A stretch of DNA of 64,000 nucleotides from an uncultured Blautia sp. (GCA_958367245.1 CATXEA010000005.1:1-64000); one strand, 5' to 3'; positions 51,224-59,842 are shown, counted from the stretch's first letter. Notes: a model not told the origin generated them from the sequence alone. Translations and numbers: made by a program.

Positions 51224-52693
51224 TTATTCCAGAGCTTTTTCCAGCTCTTTTACTACGATTTTCAGAGCTTTGATACGGGCATATTTTTTGTCTACGGATT
51301 CCAGAACATGCCACGGGGCGTAGACGGTGCTTGTCTTTGCCAGCATTTCATTGACTGCAACCTCATAGGCATCCCATTTCTCACGGTTGCGCCAGTCTTC
51401 ATCGGTGATTTTCCATTGTTTTTCCGGATTGTTCTGTCTGTCAGTGAAACGGGCAAGCTGGGTATCTTTATCAATCTGCACCCAGAATTTGATGATTACA
51501 GCTCCCCAGTCAGACAACTCTTTTTCAAATTCATTGATTTCATTATAAGCGCGTTTCCAGTCGTTTTCCCGACAGAAGCCTTCCAGCCGTTCCACCATAA
51601 CACGACCGTACCAGGTGCGGTCAAAAATAGCAATGTGACCGTCTTTGGGAAGTCGTGTCCAAAATCTCCAGAGGTAATGACGGGATTTTTCATGGGGTTC
51701 CGGGCTTGCGATTGGATGTACCTCGAAGCCGCGAGGGTCGAGAGCCTCTGTAATCCGTTTGATATTGCCGCCCTTTCCGGCTGCATCCCATCCCTCATAA
51801 GTAATGATAACAGGGATTCGTTTACGGTAAATACGATTGTGCAGTTCCCGCAGTTTTTTCTGAAGAGTTTTCAGTTCTTTTTTGTAATCCTCATTCTCTA
51901 TAGTCTTGTCTTCAAGTTCAATTTCCGAAAGTCTGGGAAGCTTTGTCAGAGGGAAGACATTCTGCAGAAGAGGAGCGGAGTGCGCGCTGTTCTGCAAAGC
52001 GACCTCGATATTGCTTACCATAGTTTCCATAACCTGAAGCTCTGCCCATTTCCTGTCAGTGGCATCCACGATATACCAGGGGGAAGTGGACAGGTTGGTA
52101 TCTGTCAGGTAACAGTCAAAAATCTTGCGGCATTTTTTGTAATGTCTGTTCTGCCATGCATCAAAATCAGAAACCCGCCAGGAGGTATCAGGGGATTCCA
52201 GAAGCGCATTCATGCGGGTTTCCTGCTCTTCCTTTCCAATATGCATAAAAAACTTCAGGACAAGGTAACCGTTATCTGTAAGCTGACGCTCGAACCGTTT
52301 GATGCTCTCGATTCTTCTGGAATATGCATCCTTGTCAAGACCGTCGAGACAGTCCTTGCAGGTCTGCTCCATCCAGCCGGAGTCCAGAAAGGTAAATTTA
52401 CCCTCCTCAGGAATCTGCTTGAAATAACGGTAAAGGAAAGGACGGCGAAGCTCATCCCGAGAAGGGGAGGACATAGTGGCAACTTTGAAAAAACGCGGGT
52501 CAATATTCTTGATTACTCTGCCGATGGTACTTCCTTTGCCGGAAGCGCCCCAGCCTTCAAAAAGCACCAGAATAGGAAGCTTACATTCTTTAATCTGCAT
52601 CTGCAGTTTATACAGCTTGCTGCTTGCCGCGTTAAGCCTCTGTTTTAATTCTTCTTTTTCAGGTATTTCCGCAGGTTCCCAGTTTTTCAGCAT
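51224..52693 (-). CDS. pap: Two-domain polyphosphate kinase 2 (polyphosphate:AMP phosphotransferase)
   Basis: Protein of 489 residues made of two PPK2 domains. Each has its own P-loop: FEGWGASGKGSTIGR in the first and YEGWDAAGKGGNIKR in the second. Lid-type and Walker B-like segments follow in each (SGWMEQTCKDCLDG; FDRTWYGRVMVERLEG). Two-domain (class II) PPK2 enzymes phosphorylate AMP to ADP using polyphosphate; in most, only the C-terminal half is active, but here both P-loops look complete. ATG 52693 is preferred over GTG 52702, with GAGGTG upstream. The mRNA leader has a GAAGTCTG/CAGACTTC inverted repeat (52725-52760). Confidence 0.9.
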   Translation of the reverse strand: MLKNWEPAEIPEKEELKQRLNAASSKLYKLQMQIKECKLPILVLFEGWGASGKGSTIGRVIKNIDPRFFKVATMSSPSRDELRRPFLYRYFKQIPEEGKFTFLDSGWMEQTCKDCLDGLDKDAYSRRIESIKRFERQLTDNGYLVLKFFMHIGKEEQETRMNALLESPDTSWRVSDFDAWQNRHYKKCRKIFDCYLTDTNLSTSPWYIVDATDRKWAELQVMETMVSNIEVALQNSAHSAPLLQNVFPLTKLPRLSEIELEDKTIENEDYKKELKTLQKKLRELHNRIYRKRIPVIITYEGWDAAGKGGNIKRITEALDPRGFEVHPIASPEPHEKSRHYLWRFWTRLPKDGHIAIFDRTWYGRVMVERLEGFCRENDWKRAYNEINEFEKELSDWGAVIIKFWVQIDKDTQLARFTDRQNNPEKQWKITDEDWRNREKWDAYEVAVNEMLAKTSTVYAPWHVLESVDKKYARIKALKIVVKELEKALE

Positions 52694-52786
52694 AAAACAC
52701 ACCTCATTTCTTGTTTGTGCAAAAGAAGTCTGGTTGTGGAAAAATCAACGAACAGACTTCCGTGTTTTACCAGTTATAGTATCGCT

Positions 52787-52797
52787 ATTATAGCATA
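52787..52797 (-). promoter_or_regulatory. Extended -10 promoter of the PPK2 gene, within the 52694-53002 gap
   Basis: On the minus strand TGC precedes TATAAT (52792-52787). It gives a leader of about 85 bases with the inverted repeat at 52725-52760. The plus-strand half of the gap (52800-53002) is AT-rich, with several TATA-like tracts upstream of the kinase gene but no clear hexamer pair. Confidence 0.5.
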
Positions 52798-53002
52798 GTT
52801 TATTCGGGTTTGCGACTATTTAAAGAAAATAGTCAAAAAATTTATAAGTTGTTTATAACTTTTTAAGAAAAGAAGACTGTACAAAGAGAACAATCCGTGC
52901 TAATATAAAAAATATCTTAATCACTTTATGCTTGCTGAAGGTCTTTTGGCAGGTTTTTCCATATATTTTAGCTTTTATATCTTATTTGGCTGCTGACAGG
53001 AG

Positions 53003-54295
53003 ATGGTTGTTATTGAATTGACTGGTACTGTTTTAAAGAACCGCTATTGTATTCTGGAACAGATTGGAAAAGGCGGAAATGCCAGAGTTTATCTGGCACG
53101 GGATTTGGAACTGGGAGTTCTGCGTGCAGTAAAAGAGCTTCCTGTTTCAGGAAAAAAAGAGGCAAGGTTTCTGGCGTCTATGGAGCACGATTCTCTTCCT
53201 AAAATGGTAGATTATGAAGAGAATAGTCAAAATTGTTATATTATAATGGAATATATCAAGGGAGAAACGCTTGGAGAGTCGCTTCGTAAAGGGAAGAAAT
53301 TTGCGGGAAAGGAGATTGTCAGTTTTGGTATCTCTCTTACGCAGGCGCTGGGCTATCTTCACGGAAGGAAACCTCCGGTTTTTTACGGGGATTTGAAACC
53401 GGACAATCTGATGCTGTCGGAAAGCGGAAAGCTCTTCCTTATCGACCTTGGAAGCGCAGTAGCAGGGTATGAAAAGACGCAGAGAACCTGTATGGGAACA
53501 GAAGGCTTTGCTGCGCCGGAGCAGTATGAAGGACGGATAAGTGCGGCAAGTGATGTCTATGGTCTTGGCAGAACTCTGGAAGTTCTTACCGGCAGAAGTG
53601 CGTTATACAGGTTCGCAGCATTCCCCGGACTTGCGCTGATACTTGCGCGCTGCTGTATCAGTGAAGAGAAACTGCGCTATCAGGATATGGAAACTCTGGG
53701 CAAAAAATTCCAGAAGCTTTGCAGAAGACCGGAAGGGAAAATGGTGTGGATTCTGGCAGGGGTGATTGCAATGCTTCTGCTGTTTGTCAGCGGTGCGCTG
53801 CTTTTGGGTGGAAAGAAAAAAGGAGAGCCTGATTTTCTGGATAGAGTAACAATGGTCACAGATTTTTATTATAAAGAGGAATTTCTGAAAGGACAGCCCA
53901 AAGACAGGAAAGTGTTATGCGATGAGGCGGAGAAGCTTTTGCAGGAACTTCTGCGTCAATACAGGGGGAAACGCGAGTACAGACGTATTATGAAGCTGCT
54001 GGCTCAGAATCGTGTGCTTACAGGAGATGAGGAACAGGCGGCGCTCTATTATGAACAGATTCTCAGATATGACGAAGGCTTTCGTGAGATTTATGGAGAC
54101 TATGGGATGTTTCTCTTGCGAACAGGACAAAAAGAGGGGGCTATGGAATTGTGGAAAGAATATCGGAAAAAAGAAAGAGAGGGAGGTCTGGAAGAGGGAA
54201 GCGCATGGAATCTGGAAATCTGGGAAAAAGAGATGAGAGAGAAAGCAGGAAGAAAGGGGGAGAATCGTGAGAAGACGAAAAGGCAGAATACATAA
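53003..54295 (+). CDS. Membrane-anchored Ser/Thr protein kinase
   Basis: Protein of 430 residues. The kinase domain (about 14-240) has glycine loop IGKGGNARV, Lys44, catalytic Asp130 in YGDLKPDN (YGD replaces HRD), Asn135, and Asp148 in DLG instead of DFG. A TM lies near 248-270 (WILAGVIAMLLLFVSGALLLG), followed by a 150-residue helical tail resembling TPR units (AALYYEQILRYDEGFREIY). No PASTA domains, so it is not a PrkC type. The start is uncertain: AGGAG abuts ATG 53003 with no spacer, so TTG 53018 may be real. Its 3' end overlaps the next gene by 29 bases. Confidence 0.87.
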   Translation: MVVIELTGTVLKNRYCILEQIGKGGNARVYLARDLELGVLRAVKELPVSGKKEARFLASMEHDSLPKMVDYEENSQNCYIIMEYIKGETLGESLRKGKKFAGKEIVSFGISLTQALGYLHGRKPPVFYGDLKPDNLMLSESGKLFLIDLGSAVAGYEKTQRTCMGTEGFAAPEQYEGRISAASDVYGLGRTLEVLTGRSALYRFAAFPGLALILARCCISEEKLRYQDMETLGKKFQKLCRRPEGKMVWILAGVIAMLLLFVSGALLLGGKKKGEPDFLDRVTMVTDFYYKEEFLKGQPKDRKVLCDEAEKLLQELLRQYRGKREYRRIMKLLAQNRVLTGDEEQAALYYEQILRYDEGFREIYGDYGMFLLRTGQKEGAMELWKEYRKKEREGGLEEGSAWNLEIWEKEMREKAGRKGENREKTKRQNT

Positions 54296-55154
54296 ATGGA
54301 TGACAATTTTTGCCGGAGGTGTTTCAGGCGTGGTATTTTTTGCGGCAGTCTCCGTAATGGCGATGGAGTTTGGTGGGTTTGATGTGGAAATCGGAACAGG
54401 AGAATATCAGGGAGATTCTTTCTGGGAGCAGGGGACCTCTGCGTCGCAGAATGGAAACGGGCAGACGTATCCGGATCATATGCAGGAGGAGCCGAGTCCG
54501 ACAGAGCAGAACCCGGAGTGGAATCAGGGGGATTTCAGGGAAGATTTCTGGATGGAAGAAACGCCTTCTTATAACGGGCAGGTATTTCCTGTGCCGGACT
54601 ATATACAGCCACTTCCCCCGGAGACGGAAATACCACCGGAGTCTGCTATACCACAAGGTTCATTGCCGGCTCCTTTGCCAGCAGCGACGCCGACTGCGAT
54701 TCCTACGCCCACTGTGATTCCAACACCGAGTGTAACGCCAACACCGAGTGTAACGCCGACGCTGACGGTAACGCCAATGCCGAGAGTAACGCCATCTCCG
54801 ACTCCCTCTCCAAATACTTACAGCACTTCGGCAGCAGAAGAAGCCTTTCGGTATTACAGGAGAAATGTAAAAAATCGAAATAAAATGGAAGTGAAAGTGA
54901 CAGAATTGAAATTTCCGGTTTCTGCCAAAGTAAAGCGGGCAGAAATACGAGTCCGTGCGAAAGGCTGGGTTCAGGTTCTCTCCCTTCGTGTGAACAATAA
55001 AGAAGCTGACTGGCGCTGGGAAAAGGATGTTCTTGTAATAGAACAGGAAGAAATTCCTGAAGATTCAGAAATAAAGATTCTTTTAGCAACGGAGGAAAAT
55101 GACGGTTCACATAGTGTTATTGCCGAATATTGCGAAGGGGATTTTTGTGCGTAG
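54267..55154 (+). CDS. Secreted or surface Pro/Thr-rich protein, unknown function
   Basis: Protein of 295 residues. A basic start and hydrophobic stretch (MTIFAGGVSGVVFFAAVSVMAM, about 12-33) form a signal or anchor. The region 34-135 is acidic and Gly/Gln/Pro-rich, followed by a Pro/Thr-rich linker (about 140-185; repeats TPSVTPT). The C-terminal 100 residues form a compact folded domain (KVTELKFPVSAKVKRAEIRVRAKGW in two stretches, then LSLRVNNKEADW). It overlaps the kinase gene by 29 bases, so the pair is translationally linked; it could be the kinase's substrate or sensor. GGGGGAG precedes the ATG. Not recognised further. Confidence 0.7.
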   Translation: MRRRKGRIHKWMTIFAGGVSGVVFFAAVSVMAMEFGGFDVEIGTGEYQGDSFWEQGTSASQNGNGQTYPDHMQEEPSPTEQNPEWNQGDFREDFWMEETPSYNGQVFPVPDYIQPLPPETEIPPESAIPQGSLPAPLPAATPTAIPTPTVIPTPSVTPTPSVTPTLTVTPMPRVTPSPTPSPNTYSTSAAEEAFRYYRRNVKNRNKMEVKVTELKFPVSAKVKRAEIRVRAKGWVQVLSLRVNNKEADWRWEKDVLVIEQEEIPEDSEIKILLATEENDGSHSVIAEYCEGDFCA

Positions 55155-55180
55155 ACGCATAAATGAAAGAATGGTATAAT
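55152..55180 (+). promoter_or_regulatory. Promoter of the HAD phosphatase gene
   Basis: TAGACG (55152-55157), 17 bases, TATAAT (55175-55180). The -35 is weak (4 of 6 matches) and overlaps the stop of the preceding gene. Confidence 0.45.
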
Positions 55181-55239
55181 AAACTTCATATCCGTAGCTG
55201 GCGGAAAGAAACGGAAAATATCAATTATGGAGGTTTATT

Positions 55240-55887
55240 ATGTATAAAGCGATTTTATTCGATTTGGACGGAACTCTTACAGAGTCCGGAGAGGGAATTA
55301 CGAAATCTGTACAGTATGCACTGGAAAAGCTTGGGAAGCCGGAAGAGAATCTGGAAGCTTTAAAAGTTTTTGTGGGACCGCCTTTGATGGAACAGTTTAT
55401 GAAATATGCAGACCTTGATGAAGAAACGGCGCGCAGGGCTGTGGAAATTTACAGAGAGCGTTATTCTACGATTGGCATTTTTGAAAACAGACCTTATCCG
55501 GGAGTGGCTCATATGCTGGAGGAATTGAAGAAAAAAGGATACCTTCTGGCAGTGGCGTCATCTAAACCGGAATATTTCGTAAAGAAAATTCTGGCGCACT
55601 TTGACCTTGAGAAATATTTCGATGAAGCGGTAGGCAGCGAGATGAGCGGAAGCAGGACAAATAAGACAGAAGTTATTGAAGAAACACTGCGTCGCCTTCA
55701 TCTGGAGAATCACAGAGAACAGGTTCTTATGGTAGGGGATAAGGAACACGATGTATTGGGAGCGAGAAAGGCCGGTTTGGAATGCCTTGCAGTTTCCTAT
55801 GGTTACGGAACGATGGAAGAGCTGACAGCGGCAAGACCTTTACAGATTGCAGCTTCTGCCGATGAAGTTCTTGATTTTTTCGAATAA
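55240..55887 (+). CDS. HAD-family phosphatase (phosphoglycolate phosphatase-like)
   Basis: Cytosolic phosphatase of 215 residues. Motif I is FDLDGTLTESG (nucleophile Asp9 and acid Asp11), motif II is VASSKP, motif III/IV is MVGDKEHDVLGARKAG. The helical cap (about 20-85) is the C1 type of the Gph/PpaX branch. The substrate is not determined; phosphoglycolate or pyrophosphate-type esters are family examples. GGAGG precedes the ATG. Confidence 0.92.
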   Translation: MYKAILFDLDGTLTESGEGITKSVQYALEKLGKPEENLEALKVFVGPPLMEQFMKYADLDEETARRAVEIYRERYSTIGIFENRPYPGVAHMLEELKKKGYLLAVASSKPEYFVKKILAHFDLEKYFDEAVGSEMSGSRTNKTEVIEETLRRLHLENHREQVLMVGDKEHDVLGARKAGLECLAVSYGYGTMEELTAARPLQIAASADEVLDFFE

Positions 55888-55940
55888 CCCCTCTGCGCAG
55901 ACAGCCTGTCATAAAAAAAGCGTGGAGGGTCGGATACCCT

Positions 55941-56723
55941 GTGGGAATCCATTTTCTGATATCACAGATAATAGGCGGCATGTGTATTGTAATATTAACC
56001 GGATGGATGGGAATGCCGGCAGATGCCTATTATAAGTACGCGATTTTGATGACCGGAATTACTGCAATTCTTTCCATGATACCCGCATGGTTTTTGTACA
56101 GGAGGGATCAGGCTTTGCGGATTGCAGGGGGTGTGATTCCGGCAGAGCGAGTGAAAGGGATGAAACTGTCAGAGGGAATCCTCCTTCTGCTCATGGGAGC
56201 AGGACTTGCCCAGTATGGAAACGTACTTGTCGGTTTTTTGCAGATGTTTCTGAAATCTACGGAATATCAGCAGACTATGGAAATAATTTCCAGCGGAAAG
56301 GGATTTTGGGAACTGGTTTTCTGGATGGGAATTGTTGCCCCTGTTGCGGAGGAGTTTATTTTTCGCTGGCTGATTTATTTAAGACTTCGGGATTATATGA
56401 AAATAGCAGGAGCAGCAGTGATTTCCGGTTTGATTTTTGGAATTTATCACGGAAACCTGATACAGGCAATTTACGCTTCCATGCTAGGGATGGTTTTTGC
56501 CTATATTTTGGAAATGAGCGGAAATATATGGAGCTGCGTACTGCTTCATATAGGGGCAAATGTGTGGTCTTTGATTATTTCACAGTTTGGACTGAAAATT
56601 GTGGAGTCGAATGCGGGGACAATGCTTTTGTTTACAGCAGACATGCTTCTTCTCATTTTGATGATCGGCGGTTTGTATTATTTCCTGAATAAAGGAAATA
56701 AAAGAAAGAGAAGAATTATCTGA
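55941..56723 (+). CDS. CPBP family intramembrane protease
   Basis: Membrane protein of at least 260 residues with about seven helices. The CAAX/CPBP active-site motifs are EEFIFRW (EExxxR) and GIYHGN, with a later HIGANVWS. The family cleaves prenylated or bacteriocin-like peptides in the membrane or gives self-immunity. The GTG start at 55941 is uncertain: codons upstream in frame from ATA 55911 (I K K A W R V G Y P V) look like a natural basic start, so a changed ATG is possible. GGAGGG lies 11 bases before the GTG. Confidence 0.8.
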   Translation: MGIHFLISQIIGGMCIVILTGWMGMPADAYYKYAILMTGITAILSMIPAWFLYRRDQALRIAGGVIPAERVKGMKLSEGILLLLMGAGLAQYGNVLVGFLQMFLKSTEYQQTMEIISSGKGFWELVFWMGIVAPVAEEFIFRWLIYLRLRDYMKIAGAAVISGLIFGIYHGNLIQAIYASMLGMVFAYILEMSGNIWSCVLLHIGANVWSLIISQFGLKIVESNAGTMLLFTADMLLLILMIGGLYYFLNKGNKRKRRII

Positions 56724-56758
56724 CAGCCGGTCAAAAAACTCTTGTTAAAAATTTTTTG

Positions 56759-56797
56759 AAAAACTGCATTGTGGATATTGACAGTGCAGTTTTTTTA
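56759..56797 (+). terminator. Terminator of the CPBP gene, its loop holding the next -35
   Basis: AAACTGCA (56761-56768) pairs with TGCAGTTT (56785-56792), ending in T7. The 16-base loop contains TTGACA (56778-56783), which is the -35 of the csoR promoter. Confidence 0.8.
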
Positions 56798-56829
56798 TTA
56801 TACTATATAACCACACCCCCGTGGGGTGT
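56778..56829 (+). promoter_or_regulatory. csoR-copA promoter and CsoR operator
   Basis: TTGACA (56778-56783), 17 bases, TACTAT (56801-56806). Seven bases downstream a GC-rich palindrome ACACCCC (56813-56819) and GGGGTGT (56823-56829) overlaps the likely start point. This matches the CCCC-xxx-GGGG operators of CsoR-type copper repressors. Copper would release CsoR and allow copA expression. Confidence 0.85.
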
Positions 56830-56906
56830 TCAAGGAAAGCTGTTTTTTGTAAGCAGAAAGAAAAGTACATAGATAAAAAATACAGGAAGAAGAGGAGGCG
56901 CAGGAT

Positions 56907-57170
56907 ATGCAGGCTGATAAGAAGAAAGTAACACGACTTCTGAAAACTGCCCGTGGTCAGATTGACGGAATCCTCCGTATGGTAGAGGAAGATCGATATT
57001 GTATGGATATTTCCCATCAGCTTATGGCTGCGGAGGCTATTTTAAATAAAGTAAATAAAGAAATTCTTACAGCGCATCTGAAATGCTGTGTATCTCATGC
57101 AGAGACAGAAACAGAAAAGGAAGAAAAGATAGATGAGCTTGTTTCCATGCTTGGGAAAATTCTTAAATAA
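56907..57170 (+). CDS. csoR: CsoR-type copper-sensing repressor
   Basis: All-helical DUF156 repressor of 87 residues. The Cu(I) ligand triad of CsoR (C-H-C) maps to Cys32 (DRYCMDI), His57 and Cys61 (ILTAHLKCC), with spacing identical to the family (25 and 4). A second Cys at 60 is next to it. In the absence of copper the tetramer binds the palindrome upstream; Cu(I) releases it. GGAGG precedes the ATG. copA follows by 51 bases. Confidence 0.92.
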   Translation: MQADKKKVTRLLKTARGQIDGILRMVEEDRYCMDISHQLMAAEAILNKVNKEILTAHLKCCVSHAETETEKEEKIDELVSMLGKILK

Positions 57171-57221
57171 CAGGGTAGCTGCTGTGAATAAAGACAATAG
57201 TATCAGATAAAGGAGGTTTAT

Positions 57222-59786
57222 ATGCAGAAAGAAAAATTTGATGTAACAGGAATGACCTGTTCTGCCTGCTCTTCCCGTGTGGAGAAATGCGTATCGAAGC
57301 TTGAGGGTGCATCCAATGTCACGGTGAATCTTCTGACAAACAGTATGCAGGTAGAATATGATGAGAGTGTTCTGTCAGAAAGGCAGATTATTGATGCCGT
57401 GGTGAAAGCAGGATATGGCGCAAATGTGCAGAATGCAAAAAACAGCGCGTCCTCCTCTCAGGGAAAGACAGCAGTACAGACCGGAAATCCAGTGGAAGAA
57501 CAGATGAAGAATATGAAATTCCGTCTGATAGTTTCCTTTGTATTTCTGGTTCCTTTGATGTATGTCTCTATGGGGCATATGGTGGGACTTCCGCTGCCGG
57601 GATTCCTTTCCGGTGTGGAAAACGCGGTAAGCTTTGCATTTACCCAATTCCTTTTGTGTCTGCCGATTATTTTCGTAAATAGAAAATATTATATCAAAGG
57701 TTTTCAGACATTATACCATCTGGCTCCGAATATGGACAGTCTGATTGCCATAGGCTCAACAGCATCTCTGGTGTACGGTATTGTGGCGATTTACCGTATG
57801 AGTTATGGGCTGGGAAGCGGAGATATGGAACTGGTTCACCGTTATTATCACGACCTTTACTTCGAGTCAGCAGCCATGATTCTTGCTCTTATAACAGTGG
57901 GCAAATATCTGGAAGCCCGTTCCAAGGGAAAAACAAGCGAAGCTCTTACCAAGCTTCTTGACCTTGCGCCGAAGACAGCCGTAGTAGAACGGGGCGGAAG
58001 AGAAGAGGAAATTCCGGTAGAACAGGTACAGGCAGGAGATATTGTAGTAGTCAGACCGGGAAACAGCATTCCGGTAGACGGTTTTATTATAGAAGGAAGT
58101 ACCAGTATTGATGAGGCGGCAATTACAGGAGAGAGTATTCCTGTTCACAAACAGGTGAATGACACTGTAATTGCGGCAACTATGAATAAGACCGGATTTA
58201 TCCGGTTTAAGGCGACCCGCGTAGGAGACGATACAACCTTTTCCCAGATTATCCGTCTGGTAGAGGAGGCAAGCTCCAGCAAGGCGCCGATTGCGAAAAC
58301 TGCGGATAAGATTGCGGGAATCTTTGTTCCGGCTGTTATGGCGATTGCGCTTGTAACAGCGATCGGATGGCTGATTTCCGGAGCAACCTTTGAATTTGCA
58401 TTTTCCTGTGCAGTAAGCGTACTTGTAATTTCCTGTCCCTGTGCGCTGGGACTTGCAACACCGGTAGCGATTATGGTGGGAACCGGTAAAGGTGCAGAGA
58501 ATGGAATCCTGATAAAATCAGGGGAAGCGCTGGAGACAGTACACAACATTCAGTGCGTTGTTCTTGACAAAACAGGAACAATTACGCAGGGAAAACCTGT
58601 GGTTACCAATGTGGAGACAAATCTTGACAAGAGACAGTTCCTCTCCATTGCAGCAGGATTGGAGGAAAAAAGCGAGCATCCTCTGGCAGAGGCGATTCTG
58701 GAATACACGAAGAAGAACAAAATCCATCCGTCCAGAGTATCGGAATTCCTTTCTGTGCCGGGGCGGGGCGTAAAGGGAAAAATTGACGGTAAATGGTATT
58801 TTGCAGGAAACAGCCGTATGATGGAAGAAGAAGGAATCTCCCTTACGTCTGTAAAGGACAGGCTGGATGAGCTTGCAGATCAGGGAAAAACACCGATGGT
58901 CTTTGCTGAGGAAGGCAGGATTCTTGGTATTTTGTCTGTAGCGGATGTGGTAAAGGAAACCAGCCGTGAGGCTGTGAAACAATTGAAAGAGCTTGGGACA
59001 GAGGTTGTTATGCTTACCGGAGATAACAAGCGTACAGCGGAAGCAATCCGAAAAGAGCTTGACATTGATACCGTAATCGCAGAGGTTTTGCCTCAGGATA
59101 AGGAACGTGAGATTTCCAGACTCCAGAAAGAGGGCAAAAAAGTGGCAATGATCGGCGACGGCGTCAACGATGCTCCGGCGCTTGCCAGAGCAGATGTGGG
59201 AATGGCAATCGGAGCAGGTACGGATGTTGCGATTGAGAGCGCGGATATCGTACTTATGAAAAATGATCTTCTGGATGCAGTGACAGCCATCCGTCTGAGC
59301 AAGGCGGTAATACGGAATATCAAACAGAACCTGTTCTGGGCATTTTTCTACAACTCACTGGGGATTCCGGTGGCAGCAGGTATTTTTTATACGGCATTTG
59401 GCTGGAAGCTGAATCCGATGATCGGTGCGGCAGCCATGAGTATGAGCAGTATTTTTGTGGTAACGAACGCCCTGAGATTGAAAAAATTCAAAGTATCCAA
59501 AGCTGAACATACCTCAGTAAAAGAGGAAATCGAACAGGAAGCAATGCTTCAAAGCATGGAAATAGATGAAATCAAGGAGGAAAAGACTATGATTACTATG
59601 AAAATCAACGGAATGATGTGCCCGCACTGTCAGGCGGCAGTAAAAAAAGCGCTGGAGGCATTTGAAGGCGTAACAGCAGATGTAAATCTGGAGGATAAGG
59701 CGGCTTACATTACAGGAGAGGCAGATAAGGACGCTCTTGTAAAAGCTGTAACAGATGCAGGCTATGAGGTAGTCAGCGTGGAATAA
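57222..59786 (+). CDS. copA: Copper-exporting P1B-type ATPase with N- and C-terminal HMA domains
   Basis: Cu(I) exporter of 854 residues. HMA1 is at 1-68 with GMTCSACSS (Cys13, Cys16). Eight TM helices include the CPC motif (ISCPCALGLA). The actuator has TGES, the P-domain DKTGTITQGKP, and the N-domain SEHPLA; the hinge is MIGDGVNDAPALA. Beyond residue about 785 a second HMA domain follows (GMMCPHCQAAVKKAL, Cys800, Cys803), at the C-terminus, which is unusual; most bacterial CopA carry HMA repeats only at the front. AAGGAGG precedes the ATG. Confidence 0.96.
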   Translation: MQKEKFDVTGMTCSACSSRVEKCVSKLEGASNVTVNLLTNSMQVEYDESVLSERQIIDAVVKAGYGANVQNAKNSASSSQGKTAVQTGNPVEEQMKNMKFRLIVSFVFLVPLMYVSMGHMVGLPLPGFLSGVENAVSFAFTQFLLCLPIIFVNRKYYIKGFQTLYHLAPNMDSLIAIGSTASLVYGIVAIYRMSYGLGSGDMELVHRYYHDLYFESAAMILALITVGKYLEARSKGKTSEALTKLLDLAPKTAVVERGGREEEIPVEQVQAGDIVVVRPGNSIPVDGFIIEGSTSIDEAAITGESIPVHKQVNDTVIAATMNKTGFIRFKATRVGDDTTFSQIIRLVEEASSSKAPIAKTADKIAGIFVPAVMAIALVTAIGWLISGATFEFAFSCAVSVLVISCPCALGLATPVAIMVGTGKGAENGILIKSGEALETVHNIQCVVLDKTGTITQGKPVVTNVETNLDKRQFLSIAAGLEEKSEHPLAEAILEYTKKNKIHPSRVSEFLSVPGRGVKGKIDGKWYFAGNSRMMEEEGISLTSVKDRLDELADQGKTPMVFAEEGRILGILSVADVVKETSREAVKQLKELGTEVVMLTGDNKRTAEAIRKELDIDTVIAEVLPQDKEREISRLQKEGKKVAMIGDGVNDAPALARADVGMAIGAGTDVAIESADIVLMKNDLLDAVTAIRLSKAVIRNIKQNLFWAFFYNSLGIPVAAGIFYTAFGWKLNPMIGAAAMSMSSIFVVTNALRLKKFKVSKAEHTSVKEEIEQEAMLQSMEIDEIKEEKTMITMKINGMMCPHCQAAVKKALEAFEGVTADVNLEDKAAYITGEADKDALVKAVTDAGYEVVSVE
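59589..59786 (+). CDS. copZ: Possible separately translated CopZ-like copper chaperone
   Basis: Inside copA, AAGGAGG at 59574-59580 is placed 8 bases before an in-frame ATG at 59589. Starting there gives a 65-residue protein that is just the HMA domain (KINGMMCPHCQAAVKKALEA). That is the size of free CopZ proteins. The region between the ATPase core and this ATG (about residues 765-789) is a charged linker, so the CopZ fold is separate. Internal translation would produce both a fused and a free chaperone from one gene; this is inference from the ribosome site and not shown. Confidence 0.55.
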   Translation: MITMKINGMMCPHCQAAVKKALEAFEGVTADVNLEDKAAYITGEADKDALVKAVTDAGYEVVSVE

Positions 59787-59801
59787 ATAAAGGGAAAAAA
59801 G

Positions 59802-59830
59802 CAGACATCGAGGTTCGGTGTCTGTTTTTT
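59802..59830 (+). terminator. Terminator after copA
   Basis: CAGACA (59802-59807) with following CGA pairs with the TCGG and TGTCTG (59819-59824) arm, then TTTTTT. Confidence 0.8.
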
Positions 59831-59842
59831 ATTTACAAAGTA

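Noticed and set aside
51221..52648. 475-codon plus-strand open frame opposite the PPK2 gene
   Set aside because: No domain, unusual Phe/Leu-rich composition, no ribosome site, and it mirrors a well-supported PPK2 gene on the minus strand.
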